From Pelobates cultripes (taxonomy: Eukaryota; Chordata; Amphibia; Anura; Pelobatidae): 64,000 bases of DNA. The first letter of the stretch is position 1, and every line of letters starts with the position of its first letter. Shown piece by piece: positions 32,970 to 43,112 of this stretch. Position numbers and translations under genes: made by a program. Below the pieces are notes generated by a model that was not told where the DNA came from, searched no databases, and saw only the letters and a list, made by a program, of their open reading frames with translations. Where the stretch lies: contig OW240921.1 in NCBI GenBank assembly GCA_933207985.1, positions 118,200,907 through 118,264,906 on the forward strand, given 5' to 3'.

Positions 32970-34191
32970 TGTAACGGACCGTTTTGCACAAAAAGGGGAA
33001 AAAACCGCTTAGACGATAATCCCCTTTTCAGAGACAGGCACAGCTACTGAATAATCACCAAAACTCACGAACCGCCAATAAGTGAATGCTCCAAACTCCC
33101 GAACGGCATACAAGGGAATAAGGTAGCACTTCAAATAAACGAACAGGAACCATACGAATAGCTGCTAGCAGGCGAACAGGAAAAGCTTCCAAGCGGCTTA
33201 CACTCCTGGCAATCAGTCCTTAGCAGCATACAGTAAATCCCCCCAAAGACGAGACAAGGCTCCGTGTTGAGGGTCAAGCAGTGGTCTGTTTAATGAGGGC
33301 TACCTGCCCAGCTTTTATGCAGGTCTCCCACCTGGTGGACACTCCCCTAGGGGACCAAATGGGAGACTGTGACAAGGGACAGACAAGTATACAAAAAGGA
33401 CACACAGTCACAGTATATTCCCACAATGCATCCTGGCTTCCTCCCCTCTGCCCTGGGAGATAATTGGGAAGTAACTCAATTATCTCCCAAGACAAAGGCA
33501 AAACTCCATTACACACGTGGGAACACAAAAACAGCATTATACTTTAAAATACATAGAGTAACATTTACTACATTAAACACAGGCATGTAACACATCCCCA
33601 GATAGCTCAGGTCTGAGTGCACATTATTAGGTGAATGGCACTCAGACTACACGAATACAGTTCAATCGCCATGGAGCCAAAGTCTTTACAGTCAGTTTCA
33701 TACGAATGGGCTCCATGGGATTCCTATCTGGGGTATAAGACATTCACACAAAAATACCGAACACCGGGTCATTCGTGTGCTTTCACCGAACAAGAAGGGA
33801 GGTCGGCGGCTTCAGCGGTGTTCGCGCAAAACTGTGTCCGATTTTAGTTCCATGAAAATAGAGGCGAACACCGCTGTTCATTCGTATGGTTTAAAATGGC
33901 CGCGACCTCGTGTTCGGGATACGAACGGCGGCCACCCAGCGTTCATCAATTAAGCTGCGGTTAACCGCAGCTTCAGGGAGGTTAATTGCCGGCACACTCC
34001 AGCTCCCAGGTGGTCCAGTCATTCGTACGGTTGTTCGGTAGATTGAAACTACCGAACAACCGGCAGAAAAGCATGAATATGGCTTTTCTGCATGGAAAAA
34101 TAAAGTCTTTTAAAAGGGGGCCATAGTCCAAAGGCAGCAGGCGAGCAACCAGGCTTCTCCAATGCAATGTGGCGAGATTGGTCTCGTCACA
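32970..34191 (-). repeat. Right LTR (5' LTR in sense), 1222 bp, intact
   Basis: It runs from TGTAAC to GTCACA. On the minus strand GCATAAAAGC (near 33312-33320) and ATTAAAC (near 33288-33296) look like the TATA box and the polyadenylation signal of a short R region, as in the fragment at 1380-2225. A palindromic block, cagcggtgttcgcg...ggcgaacaccgctg, lies at 33813-33875. Confidence 0.9.
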
Positions 34192-34373
34192 ATACCGTTA
34201 TTCTATGCCTGTCTCCTAGCAATGTCAAGGCCCATTCCCCTTAGCTGCGCTGCTCCATGGGCTACAAGAATCGTCTTGAAGGAATTTTGCAATGGCCCCA
34301 GTTGCTGCATGCACTCATCACTGGCTGGATAACTGGGTCTGCCCCACGGTATGTTTGGAAATGAGGAAATCTG
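34192..34373. other. Short unassigned spacer
   Basis: This is the original target region to the right of the LTR element. Nothing is recognised. Confidence 0.4.
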
Positions 34374-35720
34374 CTAACAGTTTAGATGATATGATTTCCA
34401 GAAGAAGTGTGTTATCAAAGATTTTTTGAAAGAGTGGAGACTAGGTGAAAGTCTAATGGAGAAGGGAAGCGAGTTCCACAGAAAAGTCCTGTAAAAGTTT
34501 TGGAGGCGAGCATCAGGTGTGAGCGTGCGGATAGGACGAGTCAAGATGGGCGGAGAGAGATCAGGAGAGGACAGGTAGATTTGTGTGTCATCTGCATGTA
34601 AATGATAATGAAAGCCAAAAGGAGCTGATGAGTTTACCAAGGGAGGCAGTATAGATAGAGAACAGTAGGGGACCAAGGACTGAACTTGGGGGATGCCAAC
34701 AGAGAGGGATTGGGGAGAAAAGGTAGAGCCAGAGAAAGAAAGAAATACTGAAAAAGTGCTGGGAGAGGTAGGAGGAGCACCAGGAGACAGCAGTATCTTG
34801 TAAACCGAGATTACGGAGAATGAGAAGAAGCTGATGATGATCAACTGTGTCAAAGGCAGCAGAAAGATCAAGGAGAATTAGGATAAAGTAATGGCCACGA
34901 GATTTAGCAGCGATTAAATCGTTGGATACTTTGGTCACAGCTGTTTCAACAGAGTGACGAGCGCGGAATCCAGACTGAAGCGGGTCAAGCAGGGAGTGGG
35001 ATTTGAGGAAGTCTGTCAATCCGCTTACACAACTCTCTCAAGGATCTTGGAGGCAAATGGCAGTTATGATATAGGGCGGTAGTTGGATGGGGAGTTGGGG
35101 TCAAGGTTGGGCTTTTTCAGAACCAGCGTTATGGTCGCATGCTTGAAAGGTGAGGAAATGAGCCAGAGGAAAGGGAGAGATTGAACATTTTAGTGAGAGG
35201 AAGAGCAAGAGAGGGAGACAGAGTGCAGATAAGATGTGAAGGAACAGGATCGAGGGAGCAGGTGGTGGTGTGGGAGGACCAAAGCAGAGCAGAAACCTCT
35301 GCTGTTGTAGTAGGTGCGAATGAGCATACAACAGCAGGTTGGGTGATGTATTAGAAGTGGAGGGAGAGAGCTTAGAGATCTCTTCAAGGATTGTAGAAAC
35401 CTCAGTGAAGTGAGTTGCAAAGTTTGAGGCGGACAGGGTGGTAGGAGGAGGGGGAGCAACAGGTTGAAGGAGAGCATTAAAAGTGTGAAATAGTCGTTTG
35501 GGTTTGCGGGAGCGTGTGGTTATGAGGGTATTGAAGTAATTTACTTTTGCAGAGGAAATAGCCAGAGTGTAGGAGTGCAGCATACATTTATAGAGGAGGA
35601 AGTCAGGTGCAGAGTGAGACCTTTTCCAACAGCGTTCAGCAGTTCTTGAACATTTTTGGAGATATTCAGTCAGATTGATGTGCCAGGGTTGTAATTGGGA
35701 ACGCTTGCTAGGTTAAAATG
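34374..35720 (-). pseudogene. LINE (CR1/L2-type) reverse transcriptase remnant
   Basis: Minus-strand frames read [20 protein letters not shown] then [12 protein letters not shown] (RT motif A with its Asp) near 34870, then a shifted [11 protein letters not shown] (the Y-A-D-D box with Tyr to His) near 34570, and LWNSLPFSIRLSPSLHSFK near 34430. Between the last two an internal deletion removes the thumb region. Upstream (35101-35583) lies the pre-RT part. Shifts and the deletion make it dead. The block SLGKLISSF links it to the LINE at 52320. Confidence 0.75.
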
Positions 35721-35986
35721 TAGGAGGTGCCATGATGTCTAGTTGAGAGGAGAGAGTGGATTTGTAGAGTGAGGTTGCAGAGTTAGGGCAAGTGAGATTT
35801 AAGATGGGTAAAAGAAGAGTTTGGAGTTTGGTGGAGAAATGCTGGAGATCAAGGCAGTGGAGGTTTCTGTGAGATTGGAGAGTTTCCAAATTTTATTTAA
35901 AGGGCTATGAGCAATTGTGTCTAAAAAGATAATGGCGCAGGAATCTAGCCAAAAATCATTATATAAAATACACAATATTTAAAACC

Positions 35987-36021
35987 ATTAACGCGTTTCA
36001 CCACTAGGGTTTTATCAAAAT
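35987..36021 (-). ncRNA. Hammerhead-ribozyme-like motif (copy 3, palindrome left arm)
   Basis: Mirror of the copy at 36027-36061: ATT, TTGATAA, a 3-bp ACC/GGT stem with a 5-base loop, GAAACGCGTT, AAT. T3 and A8 could pair. Confidence 0.4.
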
Positions 36022-36026
36022 GGATA

Positions 36027-36061
36027 ATTTTGATAAAACCCTAGTGGTGAAACGCGTTAAT
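36027..36061 (+). ncRNA. Hammerhead-ribozyme-like motif (copy 4, palindrome right arm)
   Basis: ATT (36027-36029), TTGATAA (36030-36036), ACC-CTAGT-GGT as stem II (36038-36048), GAAACGCGTT (36049-36058), AAT (36059-36061). Stem I is only 3 bp. Confidence 0.4.
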
Positions 36062-36139
36062 GGTTTTAAATGTTGTGTATTTTATATAATAAGTGATTTT
36101 TGGCTAGATTCCTGCGCCATTATCTTTTTAGACACAATT

Positions 36140-36700
36140 CTACTTTCCTGGCATTTTATTCATCTTCCAATACCAATCCAGAGGTGGGGATTATACCACC
36201 AACGCTACTACCAGAGTGCAGTGACGTCTGCACTCCATTTGTGAGTATATTTTATTATTTTTTATCATCTATCACGTTATATCATCAGAGAGCACTATTT
36301 GCTGTTTTTTTTCCTCTTCCCCTGAATCTTTTATATTTTATTTTTTATTGTAATTTCTATGCCGTCAGAAGGCATGACGACATAGATTATCATAAGTGAT
36401 TAACATTTTTCAAATAAATCTGAACATTCCATTCGATTAAAGCCGTCCGAGGTCTGGTATCTGTATTGTGGCAGGTACTTCATGAAGTACACAGAAGAAA
36501 AAAGAAGACTGACTGTTCAGGGCTTAAGTAGAAAATTAAAACATAGCTTTTATTGGCAAGTATGGTAAAAAGGATGCAATAAATAGAAATCTGATCACTA
36601 AGAACACTGCTCCATCCATTATCTAAAAAAATAATATGTGAGACAAAATAAATATTGATATGTGAAAAAGTGCAATCCCAGGTGTACCTCACAACAACAT
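36140..36700. other. Unassigned AT-rich stretch
   Basis: No coding signal. A tgccgtcagaaggcatgacgacata hairpin-like block lies at 36360-36383. Confidence 0.4.
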
Positions 36701-36704
36701 CCAA

Positions 36705-36955
36705 CAAAAAAGGAAAAGGAGTCTTGTGCATCCAGTAGAAGTGTGCACACCCAGGTGCTACCACAGTTTATTTGAGGACAATATACAAACAGCAAACACT
36801 TCAGGCGAAAACACAGTCTCAATGCTAATTGACATTAGCATTGAGAAAGGGCATTAGCCCGAAACGTTTGCGGCTTGTAGTTTGTCCTCAAATAAACTGT
36901 GGTAGCACCTGGGTGTGCACACTTCTACTGGATGCGCAGGACTCCTTTTCCTTTA
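36705..36955. repeat. Second palindrome with ~74-bp arms
   Basis: Arms 36705-36781 and 36882-36955 are inverted copies with a few mismatches. The shared text includes ggtgctaccacagtttatttgagg and its complement. The 100-base centre holds a smaller 13-bp palindrome (tctcaatgctaat/attagcattgaga) and the hammerhead-like motif at 36838. Confidence 0.85.
36838..36871 (+). ncRNA. Hammerhead-ribozyme-like motif (copy 5)
   Basis: GCA, TTGAGAA (36841-36847), A, then a perfect stem II GGGC-ATTA-GCCC (36849-36860), GAAACGTT, TGC closing stem I. It has the best stem II of the set, with T3 and A8. Confidence 0.45.
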
Positions 36956-36959
36956 TTGT

Positions 36960-37544
36960 TTGTTGTTATACACTGTTGGCACTACAGTGTGGAGCCTTTG
37001 CAGTACAGGTCTAATTTTTTTTTGACAGACAGTTAATTTTGTAGGCATATTGTTTGCCTCTACCTCACCTCATATATAGTGATCACAACAACATCCAAAA
37101 GAATACAAGCTATAAAGAATATGTGAAAAATCACAATACACGTAAAAAAGTAAATATAACTTGAAGAGTGGTTGTAGAATGTTCCACTAATATACAATGA
37201 TAGATGAAAAAAATCATAAATAATACACAGCATAATACAGTAATACAAAACACCCCAGTGAGTATAAAGTAAGAAAAAAAAAAAAAATCAGGCTTATTAT
37301 CCTTCTTAGTAGAAATAAAAAGAAGGAAGACGGGCACAATAGTGAAGTAAAATAAAAACAATGGAATATTTATTGTATTGCACTTACAAACGTGTAAAAA
37401 GTATAAGCATATCTCCACCAATAGTGGAACTCCAGCAGGGTCAGTGTCCTGTAGAACCAGCAGAATCCGCCAATATCAGTGAAGAAATAGCAGCACTATT
37501 AAGATAAAGATAAACAAAGTATAAAATAAAAGTAAAAAAAGAGA
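36960..37544. other. Non-coding repeat flank
   Basis: AT-rich text that partly repeats wording from 36480-36700 (gtgaaaaa, caacaacatccaa). No gene. It probably belongs to the same hammerhead-bearing repeat family. Confidence 0.35.
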
Positions 37545-37586
37545 ATCCAACGCGTTTCGTCATGCAAATAGGACTTCTTCAGGGAT
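37545..37586 (-). ncRNA. Hammerhead-ribozyme-like motif (copy 6, canonical core)
   Basis: On the minus strand: ATCC (37586-37583), CTGAAGA (37582-37576), A, GTC...GAC stem II, GAAACGCGTT, GGAT (37548-37545). The core matches the hammerhead CUGANGA and GAAA exactly, with C3 and G8. Stem I is a perfect 4 bp. An extra A precedes stem II, and stem III (ACG/CGT) has no loop, so as a monomer it is doubtful. Confidence 0.55.
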
Positions 37587-37589
37587 ACA

Positions 37590-38300
37590 CATTAATTCCG
37601 AACACGGAGACCATTAAAATAGACTGGCAGTGATGGGAAATCAGATCCATGTGTGTTCACTGTGCGTTCCAGCTTGACCCACAATGACGCACTTCTGGTG
37701 CGTCGAATGCGGACTGTTTTGATGTCTTCTACCGGATCAGCGATCTTAGTGTATGCACGTGTGTGAAACTAGCTTGCGCCTGCTGAGAAAGCCATAAGGC
37801 CAAAGAAGCAAAGGCCAAAAAAAAAAATTTAAAATAAAATCGCCATAACTGTAGCTCTTCAAGCATGTACATAAAATTTTTTTTAAAAAGGGACAGATAC
37901 TGTGCCACCTGTACAATGTAAAGAGTGGATGTGAATTAAACATATGCAAAATGGAAAAACAAGAAGAATTGAAAAAATAAAATAAAAATGACAATGAAAA
38001 TAGAAAAATAAATAAGAAAAATGAAATAAAAATTTGAAAATAAAAATAAAACAATTATGTTAAGTAAATGTACATAATGAAATATAAATAAAAATGATTA
38101 ATAATGCAATATATAAAATACAGTAGAATAGACAAGTACAATATATTACAAAATTCTAGATTATGCTAACGTAGTGTACATATAATCTTAATTTTAGTAA
38201 TAACAGGAGGAGAGTATTTGCATATCTCGCTTTACTGAAAATCTCCAGCAGAAGTATTAATCAGAGCAAAAGAAGCATGATTTGCATCATTTAATTTACA
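37590..38300. other. Unassigned stretch, A-rich in the middle
   Basis: 37930-38060 is A-rich low-complexity DNA (aaaaataaaat words). No gene is visible. Confidence 0.45.
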
Positions 38301-38309
38301 GAACAGGCC

Positions 38310-39770
38310 CACAACTTTGAAGATGTTTTTTTATTGTGAAGCAAACAACAGATAGGACAAAATAACAGAAAAAGTCAATGTGCATAAGTATTCACCCCCT
38401 CTAAAGTCAATACTTTGTAGAGCCACCTTTTGCGGCAATCAGAGCTCCAAGTCACTTTGGATAAGTCTCTATGAGCTTGCCACATCTTACCACTGGGATT
38501 TTTGCCCATGCCTCCTTGCAAAACTGCTCCAGCTCCTTCAAGTTGGATGGTTTGCGCTTGTGAACAGCAATCTTTAAGTCTGACCACAGATTTTCTATTG
38601 GATTGAGGTGTGGGCTTTGACTAGGCCATTCCAACACATTTACATGTTTCCCCTTAAACCAGTTAAGTGTTGCTTTAGCAGTGTGTTTGGTGTCCTCCGT
38701 CCTAGACTCAAATCACGCACAGAGTGGTACAGGTTTTGCTCAAGAATATCCCTGTATTTAGCACCATCCATCTTTCCCTCAACTCTGACCAGATTCCCAG
38801 TCCCGGCTCCTAAAAAACATCCCCACATCATGATGCTGCCACCACCATGTTTCACTGTGGGGGTGGTGTTCTTTGGGTGATGTGATGTGATGTGTTGGGT
38901 TTGCGCCAGACATAGCGTTTTCTTTGATGGCCAAAAAATTCAATTTTAGTCTCATCAGACCAGTGCACCTTCCTCCATACATTTTGGGAGTCTCCCACAT
39001 GCCTTTTTGCAAACTCAAAACGTGCCATTTTGTTTTTTGCTGAAAGTAATGGCTTTCTTCTGGCCACTTGCCATAAAGCCCAACTCTATGGAGCGTACAG
39101 CTTATTGTCGTCCTATGTACAGATACTCCAGTCTCTGCTGTGGAACTCTGCAGCTCCTCCAGGGTCACCTTAGGTCTCTCTCTGTGCTGCCTCTCTGATT
39201 AATGCCCTCCTTGCCCGGTCCGTGTGTTTTGGTGGGCGGCCGTCACTTGGCAGGTTTGCTGTTGTGCCATGTTCTTTCCATTTGGTTATGATAGATTTGA
39301 TGGTGCTCCTGGGGATCATTAAAGATTTGGATATTTTTATAACCTAACCCTGACTTGTACTTCTCAACAACATTGTCCCTTACTTGTTTGGAGAGTTCCT
39401 TGGTCTTCATGGCAGTGTTTGGTTAGTGGTGCCTCTTGCTTAGGTGTTGCAGCCTCTGTGGCCTTTCAAAAAAGGTGTGTATATGTAATGACAGATCATG
39501 TGACACTTAGATTGCACACAGGTGGACATCATTCCACTAATTATGTGACTTCTGAATGTAATTGGTTGCACCAGAGCTTTTATGGGCTTCATACACACGT
39601 GCCAATTTTCTGTTTTCTATTTCTAAAAAATAGTTTCTCATTTCATTTCACCAACTTAGACTATTGTGTTCTGATCCATCACATTCAGATTAATAAAACA
39701 TTGAACTTAAGGCAGTAATGTAATAAAATAGGTAAAAAGTCAAGGGGGTGAATACTTTTGTAAGGCACTG
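38310..39770 (-). mobile_element. Tc1-type DNA transposon, damaged
   Basis: The right end is caagggggtgaatacttt...ggcactg followed by TA (39771-39772), the Tc1 terminal repeat and TA target. Inverted related text (gcataagtattcacccc) stands at about 38380. The outer left terminus is not clear, so the copy may be truncated there. Confidence 0.75.
38375..39410 (-). pseudogene. Tc1 transposase (broken)
   Basis: The minus strand starts at a Met (39410) and reads in pieces. These include TLEELQSSTAETGVSVHRTT near 39160 (DNA-binding domain), [12 protein letters not shown] near 38960 (first catalytic Asp), [13 protein letters not shown] near 38850, and [15 protein letters not shown] near 38600 (last catalytic Glu; canonical SPDLN is SPHLN). 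Around 38695 the segment that normally carries the second catalytic Asp (QDN-P-KH) is deleted, leaving EDTKHTAK. Several shifts add to this, so it is inactive. Confidence 0.8.
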
Positions 39771-39774
39771 TAAG

Positions 39775-39998
39775 TGCATGCATTATCTGCCGTAAAAAAA
39801 ATAAAATCCTCAGCCTCAAAACCATACAGTAGTCTTCCCCCCACTCATTTTGTACTACATACTAGCAGCTATTTATAGATTTATATCTTACCATATCATA
39901 CCTATAAATATGTGCTCATATGAAGCATTAATTATGGAGGTGAAGACTGTTATAGTTTATGGTTTTGGGGGAGTGTTCTTTTTACTTTCGTGTGTATC
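39775..39998. other. Short unassigned spacer
   Basis: Nothing recognised. Confidence 0.4.
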
Positions 39999-41191
39999 CA
40001 GTGATGTATTTTAGATTTGTGCTGCCCTAGGCATGACGGAACTTGATCACCCCATAATTTAAATTTGCCCCAGTCCTTCCTGCCAAGACCACACCCCTTC
40101 CTGTTAAAGACTAACACATATTTTGACAGACACATACTTAATGTATTTAGCACCGAGCAGTGTTTGTGTTTTTGAATGTTTTTGTATGGAGTATGTGTGA
40201 GTGAATGTACGGGTGTGTTTGCACATATTGGCATTTGAATGCAGGCGTGCATTTTTCTGAATAGTGGGGGTTTGGAATATGGTGGTGTTTTTATGTAGTG
40301 TTGACATTTGGATGCAGGGTTGTATTTGTGTGTAGTGTAGGCAAAATGCTAAGATGTATGCACACATACACAGAGGTACGCACATACAGTTACATAGAAA
40401 CAGTCATATACAGACAAACACTGACACACACGTACGGACACACACAGAGACACACAGGCACAGACACACTGATAGACACACAAACAGATACGCATACACA
40501 CATGTATAAGTGTGAGTCTATGTGTTTGTATAGTGAATGCAGTGTGTGTGCTTGTATAGTGGATAATGATGTGTGGAAGGGGTTGATGGTGAGAGGGAGG
40601 AAGGTGGGGAGTAATACTGTGATGGAGGGGGTGATGATGAGAGGGAGGGGGTGAAGTGAGAGGCATAGGGGGTAATGGTGTGAGGGAGAGATGATGAGAG
40701 GAAGGGGGGTGATGGTGAGAGGTGATGATGAGAGGAGTGGGTGATGGTGCGATGGAGGAAGGGTGATGAGAGAGGGATAACGTGAGAGGGAGGGGGGTGA
40801 TGTGAGAGGGAAAGGGGGTGACGTGTGGGGGGGGTTATGTGAGAGGGAGAGGAGGGGTGATGGTGTGAGGGAGGGGGAACAGATTAAATACCTTTATTCC
40901 CTGGTGGTCTGGTGGGCTCCCTCATGGTCCGGTGGCCACAATATTCGGTCTGCAGCTCTGCAGAACATGAATCTCGCGAGACCCAGTCAGAGCGTTGCCG
41001 TGGATTGATCAGATCTCGTGAGACACATGGTCAGCAGCTCTGCACACTGAGGAGCTGTGTCTGCTATTGGGCGCAGGAGGGGCATCTCACCCGGCGGCAT
41101 ATCAATCAAGCCGCCGGGCCCCCTCCTGGTGTCTGGACCTCGTTCAGTGACCCGACACAGTCTCCGCCCCCCTCCGCTTAGTACGCCAGTG
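39999..41191. mobile_element. hAT-like non-autonomous element with internal satellites
   Basis: The left end CAGTGATGTA and the reversed right end CACTGGCGTA match at 7 of 10 positions and resemble CAGTGGCG-type hAT ends. No clean 8-bp duplication is seen, so the edges are approximate. Inside are a TG/CA-rich part (40140-40530), a gagagggagggggtgatg array (40570-40875) and a GC-rich part (40900-41190). It resembles the element at 9161-10740 in plan. No transposase is present. Confidence 0.5.
40565..40880. repeat. GA/GT-rich minisatellite (gagagggagggggtgatggt)
   Basis: Tandem degenerate units of about 20 bp, all purine-rich on this strand. Confidence 0.8.
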
Positions 41192-41339
41192 CCCATCGGA
41201 TGACTCTACGTGCATGGGTTCCTGATTGGCCCCATGAGTGTTTGGGACCCCAGAGCAGGCTCACTGGAGGTAGTCCTGCCAATGGTACAGCACACCTCTT
41301 TTGCAAGCAGTAATCTTTTATTTTTAATGCATAGAGAAA

Positions 41340-41377
41340 GACAACATTTCAACCCGCTTGTAGACCTTTATCAGGTC
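41340..41377 (-). ncRNA. Hammerhead-ribozyme-like motif (copy 7, degenerate)
   Basis: On the minus strand: GAC, CTGATAA, A, an imperfect GGTC...GGTT arm, GAAATGTT, GTC. Position 3 is C and position 8 is A, so the core pair is broken. It is the most degenerate of the set. Confidence 0.3.
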
Positions 41378-41379
41378 AT

Positions 41380-42114
41380 GACTTGGTAAAGGCTTACTCA
41401 CAGTTTAAACTTTGTCTTTCCTCAGTAGAACCATCAGCACTCCTTTGTTTTGGAGCGTCCTCTTGTCCATTAACCAGTTTTTCTGTCCACATGCCTGTCT
41501 CTATTTTATATCTGGTTTCCGAATTGTTGGCTCCAGTTACTATTTTGCCACTGATCCGACCATTGGATCTGTAGAATATAAACCTTGCTGCCAACACTGA
41601 TCTTACTGATGGTTTGTATTTATCGTTCGGTATTGTGTGTAGGTCGGGTCCTGCGCAACTTCTCACAGTATTAGAGAATGGTTGCTACGGACTCTCCTAA
41701 TACAGGGTTTGTTGTACTTGCTTGTATTCCGTGCTGCAGAACTTGCCATTTTCTTTGTGCTTCCTTACAATTCTTTATTTATTTTAGAAATATTGGTTTT
41801 ACAGACATTACAAAAACAAAAATCAAGTAGAACAGTACTGGTTTGTCTTTTTTGTCAGTTATGTCACTCATTTTGTACCTGCAGATAAGGTGGCCTCTGG
41901 GCCTTCCCATTGACAACAAGCTGCCATTGTATACACACATGGTTTCTTACATTGACATTAGAGAGACAAATTCTGCATTTTACAGAGTAAGAATGAATTG
42001 GCTAGAAAACCCTCTAAACACAATTGATATAAATGGGCGCAGACTGGTTTGATAAGCCACAGCAGAAGTCGTAAATAAGTGATGGCTACAAAGCAAAGAC
42101 AGAACGGATTGATA
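41380..42114. other. Unassigned stretch
   Basis: No exon or repeat edge can be supported. Open frames of 60-90 codons on both strands have no recognisable motif. Confidence 0.4.
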
Positions 42115-42185
42115 TTAAAGTGAGGGTACTCCATGCAGCATTCCGGCTATGTGTAGTGTTTATACTGCGCACAGTGTCCCTTTAA
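42115..42185. mobile_element. Very short TTAA-bounded MITE, 71 bp
   Basis: TTAAAGTGAGGGTACT...ACAGTGTCCCTTTAA with TTAA on both sides. The right end is identical in style to the larger MITEs here, so it is probably an internal-deletion derivative. Confidence 0.5.
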
Positions 42186-42189
42186 AGCC

Positions 42190-43062
42190 TGTATTTCACT
42201 GTAACGTAAATAAAGAATATGAAAGCCCTGAGAACAGACAAAAACCTCAGAGGAACTCAGTAGCTTGCCCTTCAGTAAATCCCCGCTCAGGTCTTAATTT
42301 TTTTTCTCACTTGTGCCATTACAAAGAGAACCGATTTCACTGTAATTTAGCTGTGTCTGTACTATGTCTCTCAATGGAAGGCCAGTGATTGGCTGAGCGT
42401 GTCAGCCGATGTTCTCAGTCTATCACCGAACGCCTGAACTGTGGAGTTTAGAGGAAGGTAGGGAGGAGACTGGGGTTTTTCAGACGCTGGGAGACCAACT
42501 GTAAGATTAAAATAGTGGTTGTCGGTATTTCAGAATGTTAATTTCACACACAGAACTAATGAATAAAACAGATACATTGTGTGTTTTCAACGATATTTTA
42601 AAGTTTATGAAACAAAAGTAGAATTTTAGCCTGAAGGTGAAGCTCAGTGAGAGAACAGCTGACATTCGGGAAAATGCCCCCAAGTATAAGCTATCAAATC
42701 CGACTGCAGGCATTTAGAGGTATACTTAGGAAATGACAGCACTGGACAATAATAATAATAATAATAATAATAATATCTAGAAGTTTTACATTTAATACAA
42801 CATTTATCTCTAACATAAATGATAAATTCATGTTAATAATTACATGTAATACCGCACTCAAAATTAGGCAAAAAAACCCAAAAACCAACCAATATTTATT
42901 CTATAAATTTTATACAAAAAAGGTGTTACAATAGCAAGTGCTTTCGAAAGTCTTGCTGTAGATCAATAGCTATAGATAATGGATCACTGCTTAGATATGG
43001 ATGAACCCATGTTTGCTGGGCTGTAAATGTTTCATTATGTATTTCTCCCTTTTATTTCACAG
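42190..43062. other. Intron-like stretch with an (AAT)n microsatellite
   Basis: It holds an AAT run at 42748-42775. Otherwise nothing is recognised. It would be the 3' end of intron A of the candidate host gene. Confidence 0.45.
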
Positions 43063-43112
43063 GACACGGACCCCATGAGATGCCCTGTCAGTGAGCCTCG
43101 AGGCACAGTATT
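43063..43112 (+). CDS. Candidate host exon B (unknown protein)
   Basis: A 50-base exon lies between an excellent acceptor (ctcccttttatttcacag, ending 43062) and a donor ATT|gtgagt at 43113. Entering in phase 0, as exon A requires, it reads DTDPMRCPVSEPRGTV and leaves two bases of a split codon, which exon C completes to Phe. The intron that follows is only 1.49 kb and is mostly minisatellite. I cannot name the protein. Confidence 0.45.

Larger units (their letters stand above)
27876..34191 (-). mobile_element. Young non-autonomous LTR retrotransposon, target duplication ATACC
   Basis: The element runs from TGTAACGG to GTCACA and is flanked by ATACC on both sides (27871-27875 and 34192-34196). 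Sense is minus. Its parts, in sense order, are the 5' LTR (34191-32970), a PBS for tRNA-Leu (32967-32950), a single gag-like ORF from 32881, a PPT (30697-30683) and the 3' LTR (30682-27876). No protease, RT, RNase H or integrase exists in the 2.29-kb interior, so it must move in trans. The LTRs differ by only two substitutions that I can see in about 1.2 kb, marking it as very recent. The 3' LTR is split by a later insertion. Confidence 0.9.
35913..36139. repeat. Near-perfect 227-bp palindrome
   Basis: Arms 35913-36021 and 36027-36139 are inverted copies around a 5-base centre (ggata). I see one substitution and a 4-base insertion between them. Each arm contains one hammerhead-like motif at its inner end, pointing outward. 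Confidence 0.9.
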
